A stretch of 29,760 nt of DNA from Desulfobulbaceae bacterium UBA2775 (GCA_002352445.1 DEIL01000208.1:1-29760), one strand, 5' to 3'; shown: positions 21,721 to 29,760, numbered from the stretch's first letter. The notes: generated from the sequence alone by a model not told the origin. Numbers and translations: made by a program.

Positions 21721-22917
21721 ATGCTGCCTATGCTTCCAAATAGAAAAGAACATTTTATGGCGACTACGTCTCAATTACCTGTTTCCCGATTATGCTTTGT
21801 TGATATTGCCAGAATATTTGGAATTGCCTTAATGTACTATGGGCATTTTATCGAAAGTTATATGAAGGCTGGTAGCGCTGTTGCTGCAATGCACTATAAG
21901 TTTATCTACTCTTTCCACATGCCCTTGTTCTTTATCTTATCTGGTTACATTGCCAAAGAGCATGTGTTCAATACAGGGTTTGATCTATATCTAAAAAGGC
22001 ACGCGGCATCGCGCCTGGTCCCTTACGTATTTCTTTCGACGATTTTGATTATCCCAACATTTTGGAATACTGGCAATACTGTAGGCCTTGAACTCCCAAC
22101 AGTTGAAGGTTATGTCAAAGGTATCTCCGCCACATTTTTAGCAGGTGTTCCTTATTTTAATATTCCTACGTGGTTTCTGATTTGTTTGTTTGTGGTGGAA
22201 ATGATGCACTATATAACATCAAGGTTTCTTGTGTCAAATTACAGGATTATATTGATTTCTGGTGTCTTTTATTTGACCGGATCAATATTGGCCTGGAACG
22301 CTGGTATTTTAGGGCCGATAAACATACTTTCTCAACATGGAAAGATATTTCCTTACTTTATGATTGTTGAAGCTTTTACATGTTATTCACTGTACCTGGT
22401 GGGAGTATGCTTAAGACGGAATAATATCCTGGTTGGTATAATACCAGCATATAAATGTTTCCTGGGGGCTTTGCTATGTTTGGTTTTATTATATTATACA
22501 TATGATTTGAATAAGGGAATGTTTGTAATACCTTTCTACGATGCGGTGATTTTGTTTGCTTCCTCGCATGGCAATCCAATACTTTTCCCTCTTACTGCTG
22601 TAACAGGCAGCGTAATGATTATGTTGCTGGCAAAATTAACCACTGACATTAAAGTTTTAATGTTTTTAGGTCGCAATACATTGATTATTTTGGGTTTAAA
22701 CGGAGTATTTTATCATTTTATTAATGATAGACTTGCAACATGGTTACTTGCGCTGCATTCTGATGATGTCATGATAATTCTCATAAGTGGTATCGTTATT
22801 GCTTTAGTAAGCATTTTATTGACGATTCCTTTTATCTTTCTGTTGCATTATTTTACTCCACAGCTGGTTGGTAAGCCGAAGCTTGATGGGCCGTTGATTC
22901 CCCGGTTGGTATCGTGA
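21721..22917 (+). CDS. Acyltransferase family 3 membrane protein
   Basis: A 398-residue integral membrane protein with about ten hydrophobic helices. The N-terminal signature is FVDIARIFGIALMYYGHFIE, with the Arg and His of the acyltransferase-3 family, followed by YSFHMPLFFILSGYIAKEHV. Members move acetyl or other acyl groups onto sugars, glycans or lipids at the inner membrane. ATG 21721 has only a poor ribosome site; ATG 21757 (MATTSQLPV) is an equally good alternative. Its stop overlaps the next gene's GTG by four bases, so the two products are probably made together. The acceptor is unknown. The position after glycerol-type permeases hints at a glycerol-containing envelope substituent, which is speculation. 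Confidence 0.85.
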   Translation: MLPMLPNRKEHFMATTSQLPVSRLCFVDIARIFGIALMYYGHFIESYMKAGSAVAAMHYKFIYSFHMPLFFILSGYIAKEHVFNTGFDLYLKRHAASRLVPYVFLSTILIIPTFWNTGNTVGLELPTVEGYVKGISATFLAGVPYFNIPTWFLICLFVVEMMHYITSRFLVSNYRIILISGVFYLTGSILAWNAGILGPINILSQHGKIFPYFMIVEAFTCYSLYLVGVCLRRNNILVGIIPAYKCFLGALLCLVLLYYTYDLNKGMFVIPFYDAVILFASSHGNPILFPLTAVTGSVMIMLLAKLTTDIKVLMFLGRNTLIILGLNGVFYHFINDRLATWLLALHSDDVMIILISGIVIALVSILLTIPFIFLLHYFTPQLVGKPKLDGPLIPRLVS

Positions 22918-23498
22918 AGGTAATTTCAATTCTATTTAAAGGTGCTGCTGTTCTATTGCCGGGTATCACATTTATGATTTATTACAACCTGCGCATGGAC
23001 GTGCAGCATTTTGAACCCCATATTTATACCATGATAGGAGGGAAGGTATTAGTTGCCAAAATAAAAGGCGATCCCGATATCACTATGGATACTGCCGAGG
23101 TAACACTGTATAGCGCTGGCAGAAAACTGAAGCTGTCTCCCAGCTATATGAGTGCTCGGCATCTCAAATGGAATCAGAGGGATACTACTCCAAAGCAGGA
23201 TTGGGTCGTTTATTATTCGAGAATCGTTTCGGAAACAGCAATTGGCCTAGCCGATATAAAAGATACTGCCGAGGTAAGTATCTTTTATGATCGCAGAGAA
23301 AAAACGGAAATTGCCGAAATTTTACATGTTGGCCGTTACGATGAAATACCTGAATCGCTAGAAAAACTCCGGCAATTTATAGATAAAGAAGGGTACAGAC
23401 TGAGCGGTTTTTACGAAGAAGTTTACCATGTGTTTGAATCTATTGAACCAAACCTAAATGAATATGAAACACTGCTTCGGTATCAAGTCGATAGGTGA
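22914..23498 (+). CDS. Membrane-anchored protein with a GyrI-like effector-binding domain
   Basis: A 194-residue protein starting at GTG 22914, overlapping the acyltransferase stop (GTGA). Residues about 4-24 (ISILFKGAAVLLPGITFMIYY) form a hydrophobic N-terminal anchor. The rest is soluble and probably periplasmic. The C-terminal half, with HVGRYDEIPESLEKLRQFID, KEGYRLSGFYEEVYHVFES and a final LLRYQVD strand, resembles the small-molecule-binding GyrI/BmrR fold. The N-terminal half is less clear. It may sense or bind a ligand for the neighbouring acyltransferase. I recognise the fold only by pattern; no active-site claim is made. Confidence 0.6.
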   Translation: MKVISILFKGAAVLLPGITFMIYYNLRMDVQHFEPHIYTMIGGKVLVAKIKGDPDITMDTAEVTLYSAGRKLKLSPSYMSARHLKWNQRDTTPKQDWVVYYSRIVSETAIGLADIKDTAEVSIFYDRREKTEIAEILHVGRYDEIPESLEKLRQFIDKEGYRLSGFYEEVYHVFESIEPNLNEYETLLRYQVDR

Positions 23499-23535
23499 TA
23501 AATAATCGCTTTGTAAGCCAAAAAGGAGGGCAATC

Positions 23536-24813
23536 ATGAAATATTCTTATTTTTTATCCCTGTCACATGGTGTTCTGTTTTCTTTAGCCATTGCTTGCCC
23601 GGGGATCGGTGAAACGCTGGAAGAGGCTTGGAAAATAGGTTTAGAGACTGATCATCTCCTCAAGGCTGCTACAGAGAATACCATCGCCAGTCAGGCAGAA
23701 CTCGATGCAACCAAAGGTGGACGACTTCCCACCCTCAACATTGGAGTAGGATATTCCATCCTGGATAACGAGCCGACTGCTTTAGCGGGTAATGGTCAAC
23801 TTGTTACTGCAGATGATCAGGCTCTCTCGTATCAGGCCATGGTCTCTCTACCTCTGTATACCCATTTTCAACTCAGTTCATTGATCGATTCAGCAACATC
23901 AAATCTTGAAGCCAGCAAATTTGCCGAACAAACTGCCAACCAGAAGGTGAAATTGAAAATCGCTGAGGGCTACGTGGCTGTACTGCTACGTAGCCAGCAA
24001 ACAGAAGTGGCAATCAGCCAGAAACAGAGTCTTGCCGCTCATGCTGCTGATGTGCAAAATCTCCATGATGAAGGCATGGTGCCGGTAAATGATCTCCTGG
24101 CCGCAAAAGTTGCACTGGCCAATGCCAGGCAGGTTCATCTGCAAGTGCAAAACCAACTGGATATTGCCAAAGCTGCATATAATCGCTTGTTAAACCGAGG
24201 TCTCGGTTATGAAGTGACTCTCCAGGCAATCCCCCCAACCTTCCCGGAAATTGATTTAGATAATTTCAGTAAGGATGCTCTCAAAAACCGTCCTGAACTT
24301 GCGGCACTCTCAGAACAGGTTGATGCCCTCCTGCTGCAGGCGGATGCAGCAAAAGCAGCAAACGGTCCCAAGGTAATGGTTACAAGCGGTTACGGCTATC
24401 GAGAAAACTCCCACCAGCTCCATGAAGGAGTATGGCAGGCAACAGTTATGGCATCATGGGATATCTTTGATGGGAATGTGTCAAAAAATAAGGGCTTAGC
24501 CCTTCAAGCCAGATCCCGGTCTGTTTCTGAACAGCGGCAGGAACTGGAAACCCTGATCCTTCTCCAAGTTCGTCAGGCATGGCTTGATATGGAGGAGAGT
24601 AGGAAGAGGATTACCGTCACCAAAGAAACACTGGACCAGGCAGAAGAAAATCTAAAAGTTACCCGTAACCGTTACAAAGAAGGCATTGGTACGAATACAG
24701 AAGTCCTTGACGCGGAATCCTTGCGAACAGTGAATTATGTGAGTTACGATAAGGCCAGTAATGATGCTGTTCTTGCTGCCATTCGACTGCGTTATGCTTC
24801 CGGGAGTTTGTAA
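23536..24813 (+). CDS. TolC-family outer-membrane efflux protein
   Basis: A 425-residue protein with AGGAGGG just before ATG 23536. A signal peptide occupies about the first 26 residues (ending near GIGET). The mature part has two TolC halves, each with a long coiled hairpin: LKAATENTIASQAELDATKG, GRLPTLNIGVGYS, then KNRPELAALSEQVDALLLQA and ITVTKETLDQAEENLKVTRN, followed by RYKEGIGTNTEVLDAES. No lipobox Cys is evident, so it is not a NodT-type lipoprotein. It should be the outer-membrane channel for the HlyD/ABC exporter encoded at 26404-29760. Only 2 bases separate its stop from the following tetR, so they are co-transcribed. Confidence 0.93.
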   Translation: MKYSYFLSLSHGVLFSLAIACPGIGETLEEAWKIGLETDHLLKAATENTIASQAELDATKGGRLPTLNIGVGYSILDNEPTALAGNGQLVTADDQALSYQAMVSLPLYTHFQLSSLIDSATSNLEASKFAEQTANQKVKLKIAEGYVAVLLRSQQTEVAISQKQSLAAHAADVQNLHDEGMVPVNDLLAAKVALANARQVHLQVQNQLDIAKAAYNRLLNRGLGYEVTLQAIPPTFPEIDLDNFSKDALKNRPELAALSEQVDALLLQADAAKAANGPKVMVTSGYGYRENSHQLHEGVWQATVMASWDIFDGNVSKNKGLALQARSRSVSEQRQELETLILLQVRQAWLDMEESRKRITVTKETLDQAEENLKVTRNRYKEGIGTNTEVLDAESLRTVNYVSYDKASNDAVLAAIRLRYASGSL

Positions 24814-24815
24814 AA

Positions 24816-25403
24816 ATGAGTTCAGAGAAACAAAATACCAAAAAAGAAATATTGGCCATAACAATTCCACTTTTTGCAAAGAGTGGATATGCTGGGGTCA
24901 GCATGCGTCAGATAGCCAAAGCCGTTGATCTTCAAGCGGCGACTCTCTATTATCATTTCCCTGACAAGCATACCCTGTATATCGAGGCCCTCACTCAGAC
25001 ATTTAACAAACACGCTGACTTCATGAAAGAATCTTTTACCTTACAGGCAAGTTCTGAGCAACGCCTGCACCAAGTGATTCAGCAACTCTGCACCCTTATA
25101 AATGGAGATACGGACTTCAGTAAACTCATGCAGCGAGAAATCATGGGTGGAGATAAAAAACGACTGCAATTCCTCGCTGACCATGTTTTTGCGGGTTTCT
25201 TCCGCGACATGAATGAACTTTGTCTGTCATTTGCCCCAGATCAGGACCCTCATCTGATGACCGTATCTGTCCTGGGACTGATTGCGTATCATTTTCAAAT
25301 AACCCCTATCCGTTCTTTTTTACCTGGCTTTCAAGCGTCCCATAACGATTCAGAAGTTATTGCCAATCATGTTTTCAGCTTGTTGAAAACAGTCACGAAG
25401 TAA
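24816..25403 (+). CDS. TetR-family regulator of the ABC exporter (paralogue of the one at 2257)
   Basis: A 195-residue repressor. The helix-turn-helix covers LAITIPLFAKSGYAGVSMRQ, then IAKAVDLQAATLYYHFPDKH, residues about 12-55. The ligand domain has LMQREIMGGDKKRLQFLADH and AYHFQITPIRSFLPG, matching the TetR at 2257 along its length. It lies in the transporter cluster between TolC and the HlyD gene, with a 2-base gap after tolC, so it probably represses this exporter. A candidate operator with the same 6-4-6 design as the other paralogue's is at 26308-26323. Ligand unknown. Confidence 0.92.
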   Translation: MSSEKQNTKKEILAITIPLFAKSGYAGVSMRQIAKAVDLQAATLYYHFPDKHTLYIEALTQTFNKHADFMKESFTLQASSEQRLHQVIQQLCTLINGDTDFSKLMQREIMGGDKKRLQFLADHVFAGFFRDMNELCLSFAPDQDPHLMTVSVLGLIAYHFQITPIRSFLPGFQASHNDSEVIANHVFSLLKTVTK

Positions 25404-25547
25404 AAAGGAATTCATGTTGAATCACCCGGGGAGCAAGCCGATATCTATCACAAGTAGACACAAAAAAATGTCATTCCAGCAAACAATAATGTCTTTTCCA
25501 ACCAGCCTACAACAACCTTGGCAGACCTTCTTTGATGGAGAACTTCT

Positions 25548-26258
25548 TTGGCTATTTTAAATTTTCGAGAGTTGACTTTTAAAACAAATAAATATGGAAA
25601 AAAAATAAAAGAGAACACCATCTTCCGAAGTGGGAATCCCATGAGTTCTAATGAGGATGATATAAGACAATTGGTCGACCTGGAAATTAACTATGTGTAT
25701 GATTTTCGCAGCCATCCTGAATTGGTCAGTGATGGTCAAAAAGATTTTCCTCATGCTCAGGTAACTCATATTGATATTTTACCCGATGCAGGGATGGATG
25801 AAAGTGCTATTAATAAATTCCTTAAAAACCCTCAAAAGGCTTTTGATTATCTTTACGGAGAAGCTTTTCCACAGTCAAGTGAGTACAGCCAATTTATTCA
25901 ATCGGTAATTATTCAGGATACTCCTGGCCTACTATTTCATTGCACTGGAGGACGAGATAGAACTGGTATTGCCGGAGTAATTCTTATGTATGTCCTAAAT
26001 TTCAAACTAGAAGATATCTATGAAGAGTATCTTGAGATGAATCAAGACATCATCCATGCTCTAGGAATGAAAATAGGGGGGCTATCCATAACCAGGAAAG
26101 AGTTAGAGGCGCTAATGATACCAAAGAGACGTGAACTGGAAGCATTTTTTGAAGGTGTTCGTAGAGTTCATGGTGACTTTGAAGCATATTTAACGAAGTT
26201 TCTTGGTATTAGTACCAGTGACCAAGACACATTAAAAAATACGTATTTAACGCAGTGA
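25548..26258 (+). CDS. Protein tyrosine/serine phosphatase (bacterial Y_phosphatase3 type)
   Basis: A 236-residue phosphatase with the P-loop HCTGGRDRTG, in which Cys132 and Arg138 form the CX5R active site. NFRELTF near the N-terminus and IFRSGNP match the NFRD and FRSG patterns of this class, and YDFRSHPE the following Asp/Arg motif. No signal peptide is seen. I use TTG 25548 as start because GGAG lies 7 bases upstream and NFREL must be included; an ATG at 25536 opens another frame that stops quickly. It sits between tetR and the hlyD promoter on the same strand. Targets could be phosphoproteins, phosphoinositides or other phosphoesters; the connection to the exporter is unclear. Confidence 0.85.
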   Translation: MAILNFRELTFKTNKYGKKIKENTIFRSGNPMSSNEDDIRQLVDLEINYVYDFRSHPELVSDGQKDFPHAQVTHIDILPDAGMDESAINKFLKNPQKAFDYLYGEAFPQSSEYSQFIQSVIIQDTPGLLFHCTGGRDRTGIAGVILMYVLNFKLEDIYEEYLEMNQDIIHALGMKIGGLSITRKELEALMIPKRRELEAFFEGVRRVHGDFEAYLTKFLGISTSDQDTLKNTYLTQ

Positions 26259-26303
26259 TAAAACCTTTTTTGAGCCGGACCAATCCAGTCATGGGTGTGA
26301 GGT

Positions 26304-26332
26304 TTGAAGTGACAATAGTCACTGTGTAAAAC
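26304..26332 (+). promoter_or_regulatory. Promoter with internal palindromic operator before the HlyD/ABC genes
   Basis: TTGAAG (26304-26309) and TAAAAC (26327-26332) are spaced by 17 bases and each match consensus at four of six positions. AGTGAC-AATA-GTCACT, a perfect 6-4-6 inverted repeat (26308-26323), fills the spacer, so a bound dimer would exclude polymerase. The geometry equals that of the repeat at 1998-2013 near the TetR paralogue, and both share AC-N4-GT at the centre. The HlyD gene starts about 65 bases downstream of the predicted start. Confidence 0.5.
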
Positions 26333-26403
26333 AAATCACAACGTACTGTTTTCAGATGAGTACTTCTTTATCGATCTGAACAACTGCAAGGGCTAGTCAA
26401 GAC

Positions 26404-27501
26404 ATGAACAAGGGAAAACTCGTTTTATTGCTGCTCGTTGCCACCCTACTCATTGGAGCAGCTGGATTTAAGCTGTGGAAGATGACTCAGGTTCAGGATA
26501 ATCCTGGTCTGCTTGTGGCCAGTGGACGAATCGAGGGGAGAGTAACCACCATTACCCCCAAGTCATCAGGCTGGCTCAGGGAGATCAAGGCCGATGAGGG
26601 GCAACAGGTTACAAAAGGATCTCTCCTTATCATACTGGAAGATGAGGCCCAGCGGCAACGCGCCCTGGCAGCCGCAGCAAATGTCAAAAACCTCACCCAG
26701 CAACTGCGCTCAGCACAGTCCCGGCTTGATTTGCTCCGTCAGTCGGTCCCCCTGCAGATCAAAGGGGCACAGATCGTCCTGCAGCAGCAGAAAGACAAGC
26801 ATAAAAAATTCTCCATAATCTATGATAAGGCTCAAAAAGATGCTGGCCGTTACCAGAGACTGGCCGATCAAAAGACCACTTGCCAAGAAGTTGCAGAGCA
26901 GAAAGTATTACAGGCTTTAGTCTCGGAAAAAGAGGTAGCCGGGGCCTGTGAAGATATTTCCCGTGCGGAGAATCAACTCGCCCTGGCTCTTCTCGGTGAC
27001 CAGGAAATAGAGGCGAAGCAGGCGGAATGTGATGCTTTGGCCAGCCGGATTGCTATGGCCAAAGCAGTGCTTGCAGAACAGCAGAGTTATTTGGATGATT
27101 TTGTTATTCGCAGCCCCCTTGACGGTACTGTCCTGACGCGTACTGTAGAGCTTGGTGAACGGGTCAATATCGGCACACCACTCTTAACCTTGGTTGATCT
27201 CAATCGTCTGTATCTCAAGGTCTACATCCCCGAGCCGGACATCGGCAAAGTGATTATAGGACAGGGGGCCAGGGTGTCTGTGGATGCCTATCCTAATCGG
27301 TACTTTTCTGCCCGAGTGAGCAAGCTCTCTCAACAGGCAGAATTTACACCCAAGAATGTCGAAACCAAGGAGGAACGGGTCAAACTCGTTTTTGCCGTGG
27401 AACTTGCATTGTTAAAAAATGACGAAGGAATCCTCAAACCGGGTATGCCTGCCGACGGTACTATCCGCTGGCAGAAGGATGCCAAATGGAACCAACCATA
27501 A
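26404..27501 (+). CDS. HlyD-family membrane fusion protein (YhiI/EmrA-like)
   Basis: A 365-residue adaptor with a single N-terminal membrane anchor (LVLLLLVATLLIGAAGFKLW). The first lipoyl half is around SGWLREIKADEGQQVTKGSL. A long coiled hairpin rich in A, Q, K and L follows (residues about 80-225). The second lipoyl half is around DDFVIRSPLDGTVLTRTVEL, and a beta-barrel with LYLKVYIPEPDIGKV comes after. It has no lipobox. It joins the ABC exporter at 27486 onward to a TolC channel, presumably the one at 23536. Its end overlaps the ATPase start by 16 bases. It is a different subtype from the adaptor relic at 2896 and the RND adaptor at 12210. Confidence 0.93.
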   Translation: MNKGKLVLLLLVATLLIGAAGFKLWKMTQVQDNPGLLVASGRIEGRVTTITPKSSGWLREIKADEGQQVTKGSLLIILEDEAQRQRALAAAANVKNLTQQLRSAQSRLDLLRQSVPLQIKGAQIVLQQQKDKHKKFSIIYDKAQKDAGRYQRLADQKTTCQEVAEQKVLQALVSEKEVAGACEDISRAENQLALALLGDQEIEAKQAECDALASRIAMAKAVLAEQQSYLDDFVIRSPLDGTVLTRTVELGERVNIGTPLLTLVDLNRLYLKVYIPEPDIGKVIIGQGARVSVDAYPNRYFSARVSKLSQQAEFTPKNVETKEERVKLVFAVELALLKNDEGILKPGMPADGTIRWQKDAKWNQP

Positions 27502-29456
27502 CAGGCAACATGATGACGGGATCTGAATACGAGGATAGCAAAGTTATTCAGGTCAATGGCTTGCAGAAACAATACGGCCGTATGAGAGCTGTCCAGGCTG
27601 TAAAAGGTGTCTCCTTTGCAGTTGAAAAAGGCCAGGTGTTTGGACTCATTGGTCCGGATGGAGCTGGTAAAACAAGTATCCTGCAAATCCTTGCCGGTGT
27701 GCTGCGAGCAAACGGTGGGAAAGCGACCCTTGCCGGTATTGATGTTATCGACAAACCGGAACAAGTAAAAAATATTATCGGCTATATGCCGCAGGGGTTA
27801 GGACTCAACCTCTATGACAGCCTCACCGTTGAAGAAAACATCACCTTTTTTCGGGAGCTGCGCCAATTGCCTGAATCCCGGTTCCGGAAAAATCGCGACC
27901 GCTTGCTGGCCATGACTCGCCTGGCACCTTTTCTTAAGCGTCCAGCAGGAAAACTTTCAGGTGGGATGCGACAAAAGCTGGCTCTGATCTGCACACTAAT
28001 ACACCTGCCCGACATCCTGCTCCTTGATGAACCGACAACAGGCGTGGATCCCATTTCCAGACGGGACTTCTGGACCATTATCCATGAACTGGTGAGCAGC
28101 CGAAATATTACTGTACTGCTGACGACAGCATACATGGATGAAGCTGAGCGCTGTTACCGGGTTGCCCTCATGCATGAAGGTAAAGTAATGGCCCATGGGA
28201 CACCGAAAGAACTGACAGATGATATTGGTGGAAGAACAGTAGCACTGAGTGGTTCCTTACCAGACAACATCATGCAACTGCTCGCGTCCTGGCCCGGAGT
28301 GGAATCTACAGCCCTTTTGGGTTCGGAAATTCATATACTGCTAGCAACCTCTGGAGAGAATCTTGATGTCTTTCTCTCTGCTCATGGGGTGCAAGGGGTA
28401 AAAATCCGTTCCACTATACCGGGCCTTGATGATGTGTTTATTCACCGGGTGATGGAAAAAGGAGATACTCTCCGCGAGACAATCAGGATTGAGTCCAGTT
28501 CCATAGCAGCATCCCAAGAAACCGGTAGTCGACTGGAAATCCATAACCTGAGCTGTCGATTTGATGATTTTGTTGCTGTTAATTCGGTGAGCCTTGATAT
28601 ATATGCCGGGGAGATATTTGGACTCCTTGGTCCAAACGGTGCTGGCAAAACAACACTAATCAAGATGCTGTGCGGGTTGCTTCCTCCCAGTGAGGGCAAG
28701 GCAGAAGTGGCCGGTTTTGACGTTACAAAAAACACTTTGAGGCTCAGGGAACATATCGGTTATATGTCGCAAAAGTTCTCTCTCTACCGGGATCTTTCAG
28801 TAATGGCTAACCTGAATCTTTATGCCGGTCTCTATGGTCTTCCTCGTCAGCAACGGGAGACAAACAAAGCGTCCCTGTTGAACAGTCTGAACCTTGAACG
28901 ATATTCCACTCGGCTCACCGGATCCCTTCCTCTTGGTATACGCCAACGCGCTGCCCTGGCATGCGCCCTTCTTCACGAACCGCCAGTACTGTTTCTTGAT
29001 GAACCGACTTCGGGTGTCGACCCTATTGCCCGCCGTCAATTCTGGGAGACGGTGCACCTGTTGGCCCAGCAAAAAGGGGTGACGGTCCTGATGTCCACCC
29101 ATTATATGGATGAGGCAGAACATTGCGACCGGCTGGGACTCATGCACCATGGCAGCCTGATTGCCGTGGACAGTCCGGCTAACCTCAGGAGCAGGGCTCT
29201 GCAAAAATCAGGATCCATGCTGGCAGTTGAAACGGATGATTTTTCTACTGCTTTTGCCGTGCTTCACAAGCTCTTTCCCACTGCTATGCTATACGGCACA
29301 CGAATTCAGTGGCAGAGCCCCCATCCCGTACTGGATCTTGAACAAGCCCAAAAAATACTTTCTGACAAGGAGATAGAAGCAGAGGTTTCCCAACAGGATC
29401 TCACCATGGAAGAGGCTTTTGTGAGTTTTATCCAGAGCGAAGGGGAAACACTATGA
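27486..29456 (+). CDS. ABC exporter ATPase with two nucleotide-binding domains (YhiH/RbbA-like)
   Basis: A 656-residue cytosolic protein with two ATPase domains in one chain. Domain 1 has Walker A GPDGAGKTS (residues 56-64), signature LSGGMRQ (157-163) and Walker B ILLLDEP (177-183). Domain 2 has Walker A GPNGAGKTT (382-390), signature LPLGIRQ (481-487) and Walker B VLFLDEP. GPDGAGKT in domain 1 and the LPLG-x-RQ signature in domain 2 are marks of the YhiH type. The C-terminal tail MEEAFVSFI is normal for such ATPases. It would drive one or two ABC-2 permeases; the first starts inside its stop codon (ATGA). The degenerate second signature suggests unequal ATP sites. Confidence 0.95.
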   Translation: MEPTITGNMMTGSEYEDSKVIQVNGLQKQYGRMRAVQAVKGVSFAVEKGQVFGLIGPDGAGKTSILQILAGVLRANGGKATLAGIDVIDKPEQVKNIIGYMPQGLGLNLYDSLTVEENITFFRELRQLPESRFRKNRDRLLAMTRLAPFLKRPAGKLSGGMRQKLALICTLIHLPDILLLDEPTTGVDPISRRDFWTIIHELVSSRNITVLLTTAYMDEAERCYRVALMHEGKVMAHGTPKELTDDIGGRTVALSGSLPDNIMQLLASWPGVESTALLGSEIHILLATSGENLDVFLSAHGVQGVKIRSTIPGLDDVFIHRVMEKGDTLRETIRIESSSIAASQETGSRLEIHNLSCRFDDFVAVNSVSLDIYAGEIFGLLGPNGAGKTTLIKMLCGLLPPSEGKAEVAGFDVTKNTLRLREHIGYMSQKFSLYRDLSVMANLNLYAGLYGLPRQQRETNKASLLNSLNLERYSTRLTGSLPLGIRQRAALACALLHEPPVLFLDEPTSGVDPIARRQFWETVHLLAQQKGVTVLMSTHYMDEAEHCDRLGLMHHGSLIAVDSPANLRSRALQKSGSMLAVETDDFSTAFAVLHKLFPTAMLYGTRIQWQSPHPVLDLEQAQKILSDKEIEAEVSQQDLTMEEAFVSFIQSEGETL

Positions 29457-29760
29457 CAGCCCGCGTCATAGCCATTGCCCACAAGGAGGCCAGAGAGTTT
29501 CTACGGGATCCTATTTATCTCGGTCTTGCCTTTATAGCTCCCGTAGTATTGATGGTACTCTTTGGCTATGGCCTGACCATGGATGTGAAGCATTTACCCA
29601 TCGTCTTTCTTGACCATGACAGGACAACATATAGCCGGGACTATATGGACAGCTTCCTTCATTCGGAATATTTTTCCCCCCTTGGGATCGCCCCAGACCG
29701 CAAAGCGGCAGACAAACTCCTTCGTTCCGGTCGAGCCCGACTGGTTATCGATATTCCACC
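29453..29760 (+). CDS. ABC-2 type permease, N-terminal part (cut by the window end)
   Basis: About 102 codons are visible. MTARVIAIAHKEAREFLRDP is the standard amphipathic start of YhhJ-type permeases. One membrane helix follows (LGLAFIAPVVLMVLFGYGLT), then the start of the large external domain (HLPIVFLDHDRTTYSRDYM onward, then RSGRARLVIDIP). It partners the tandem ATPase upstream, with ATGA overlap. The relic at 3216-3548 corresponds to the C-terminal half of a protein of this class. A second permease gene probably follows outside the window, as is usual for this operon type. Confidence 0.93.
   Translation, partial: MTARVIAIAHKEAREFLRDPIYLGLAFIAPVVLMVLFGYGLTMDVKHLPIVFLDHDRTTYSRDYMDSFLHSEYFSPLGIAPDRKAADKLLRSGRARLVIDIP

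Overview
The window looks like chromosomal DNA from a Gram-negative anaerobe, most likely a Desulfobacterota (sulfate-reducer-like) bacterium. The phylum is inferred from gene content: RND and TolC outer-membrane exporters, a butyrate kinase/phosphotransbutyrylase cluster, AzlCD, and a MEMO-family gene relic. The sequence alone does not prove it. There are no phage structural genes, CRISPR arrays, rRNAs or intact insertion sequences.

Layout. 1-1460 (+): the 3' end of cysS, a badly decayed MEMO-family gene, and a tRNA-Gln(CTG) with its own near-consensus promoter. 1461-1965: gene-free. 1966-3548 (+): a TetR regulator with a promoter and operator, followed by the wreckage of an exporter operon, in which a membrane-fusion-protein N-terminus is joined to an ABC-2 permease C-terminus. 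3640-4745 (+): a tiny membrane protein translationally coupled to an RssA-type patatin. 4826-9870 (-): a compact six-gene operon, marR - hotdog acyl-CoA thioesterase - MFS carrier - two divergent phosphotransacylase paralogues - butyrate kinase. 10193-11211 (-): azlCD, a branched-chain amino acid exporter. 11401-18107 (+): a tetR - AcrA-like - AcrB-like - OprM-like RND efflux operon. 18210-19560 (+): a MarR regulator and an atypical crotonase-fold protein. 19928-23498 (+): two glycerol-type ABC permeases without ATPase or binding protein, a membrane acyltransferase and a membrane-anchored GyrI-like protein; this block looks more A/T-rich than its flanks. 23536-29760 (+): TolC - TetR - tyrosine phosphatase - HlyD - tandem-ATPase ABC protein - ABC-2 permease (cut by the window end).

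How the genes work together. Acyl-CoA and short or branched acids are the likely theme of the centre. The minus-strand operon can convert acyl-CoA to acyl-phosphate and then to free acid plus ATP, with a thioesterase as a non-conserving bypass, an MFS carrier for an organic anion, and a MarR sensor. A 21-bp perfect palindrome upstream contains a TTGACA box. Around it lie exporters for amino acids (AzlCD), hydrophobic compounds (RND) and further substrates (HlyD/ABC-2), each with a local TetR or MarR regulator and candidate operators.

The most unusual signal is the phosphotransacylase pair. The upstream copy keeps the N-terminal and C-terminal active-site motifs but has lost the usual middle motif. 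The downstream copy keeps the middle motif but has lost the C-terminal Ser-Arg-x-Asp. This pattern suggests an obligate two-subunit enzyme. The two TetR paralogues (2257 and 24816), one beside a dead exporter and one beside a live one, suggest an old duplication with one copy decaying.
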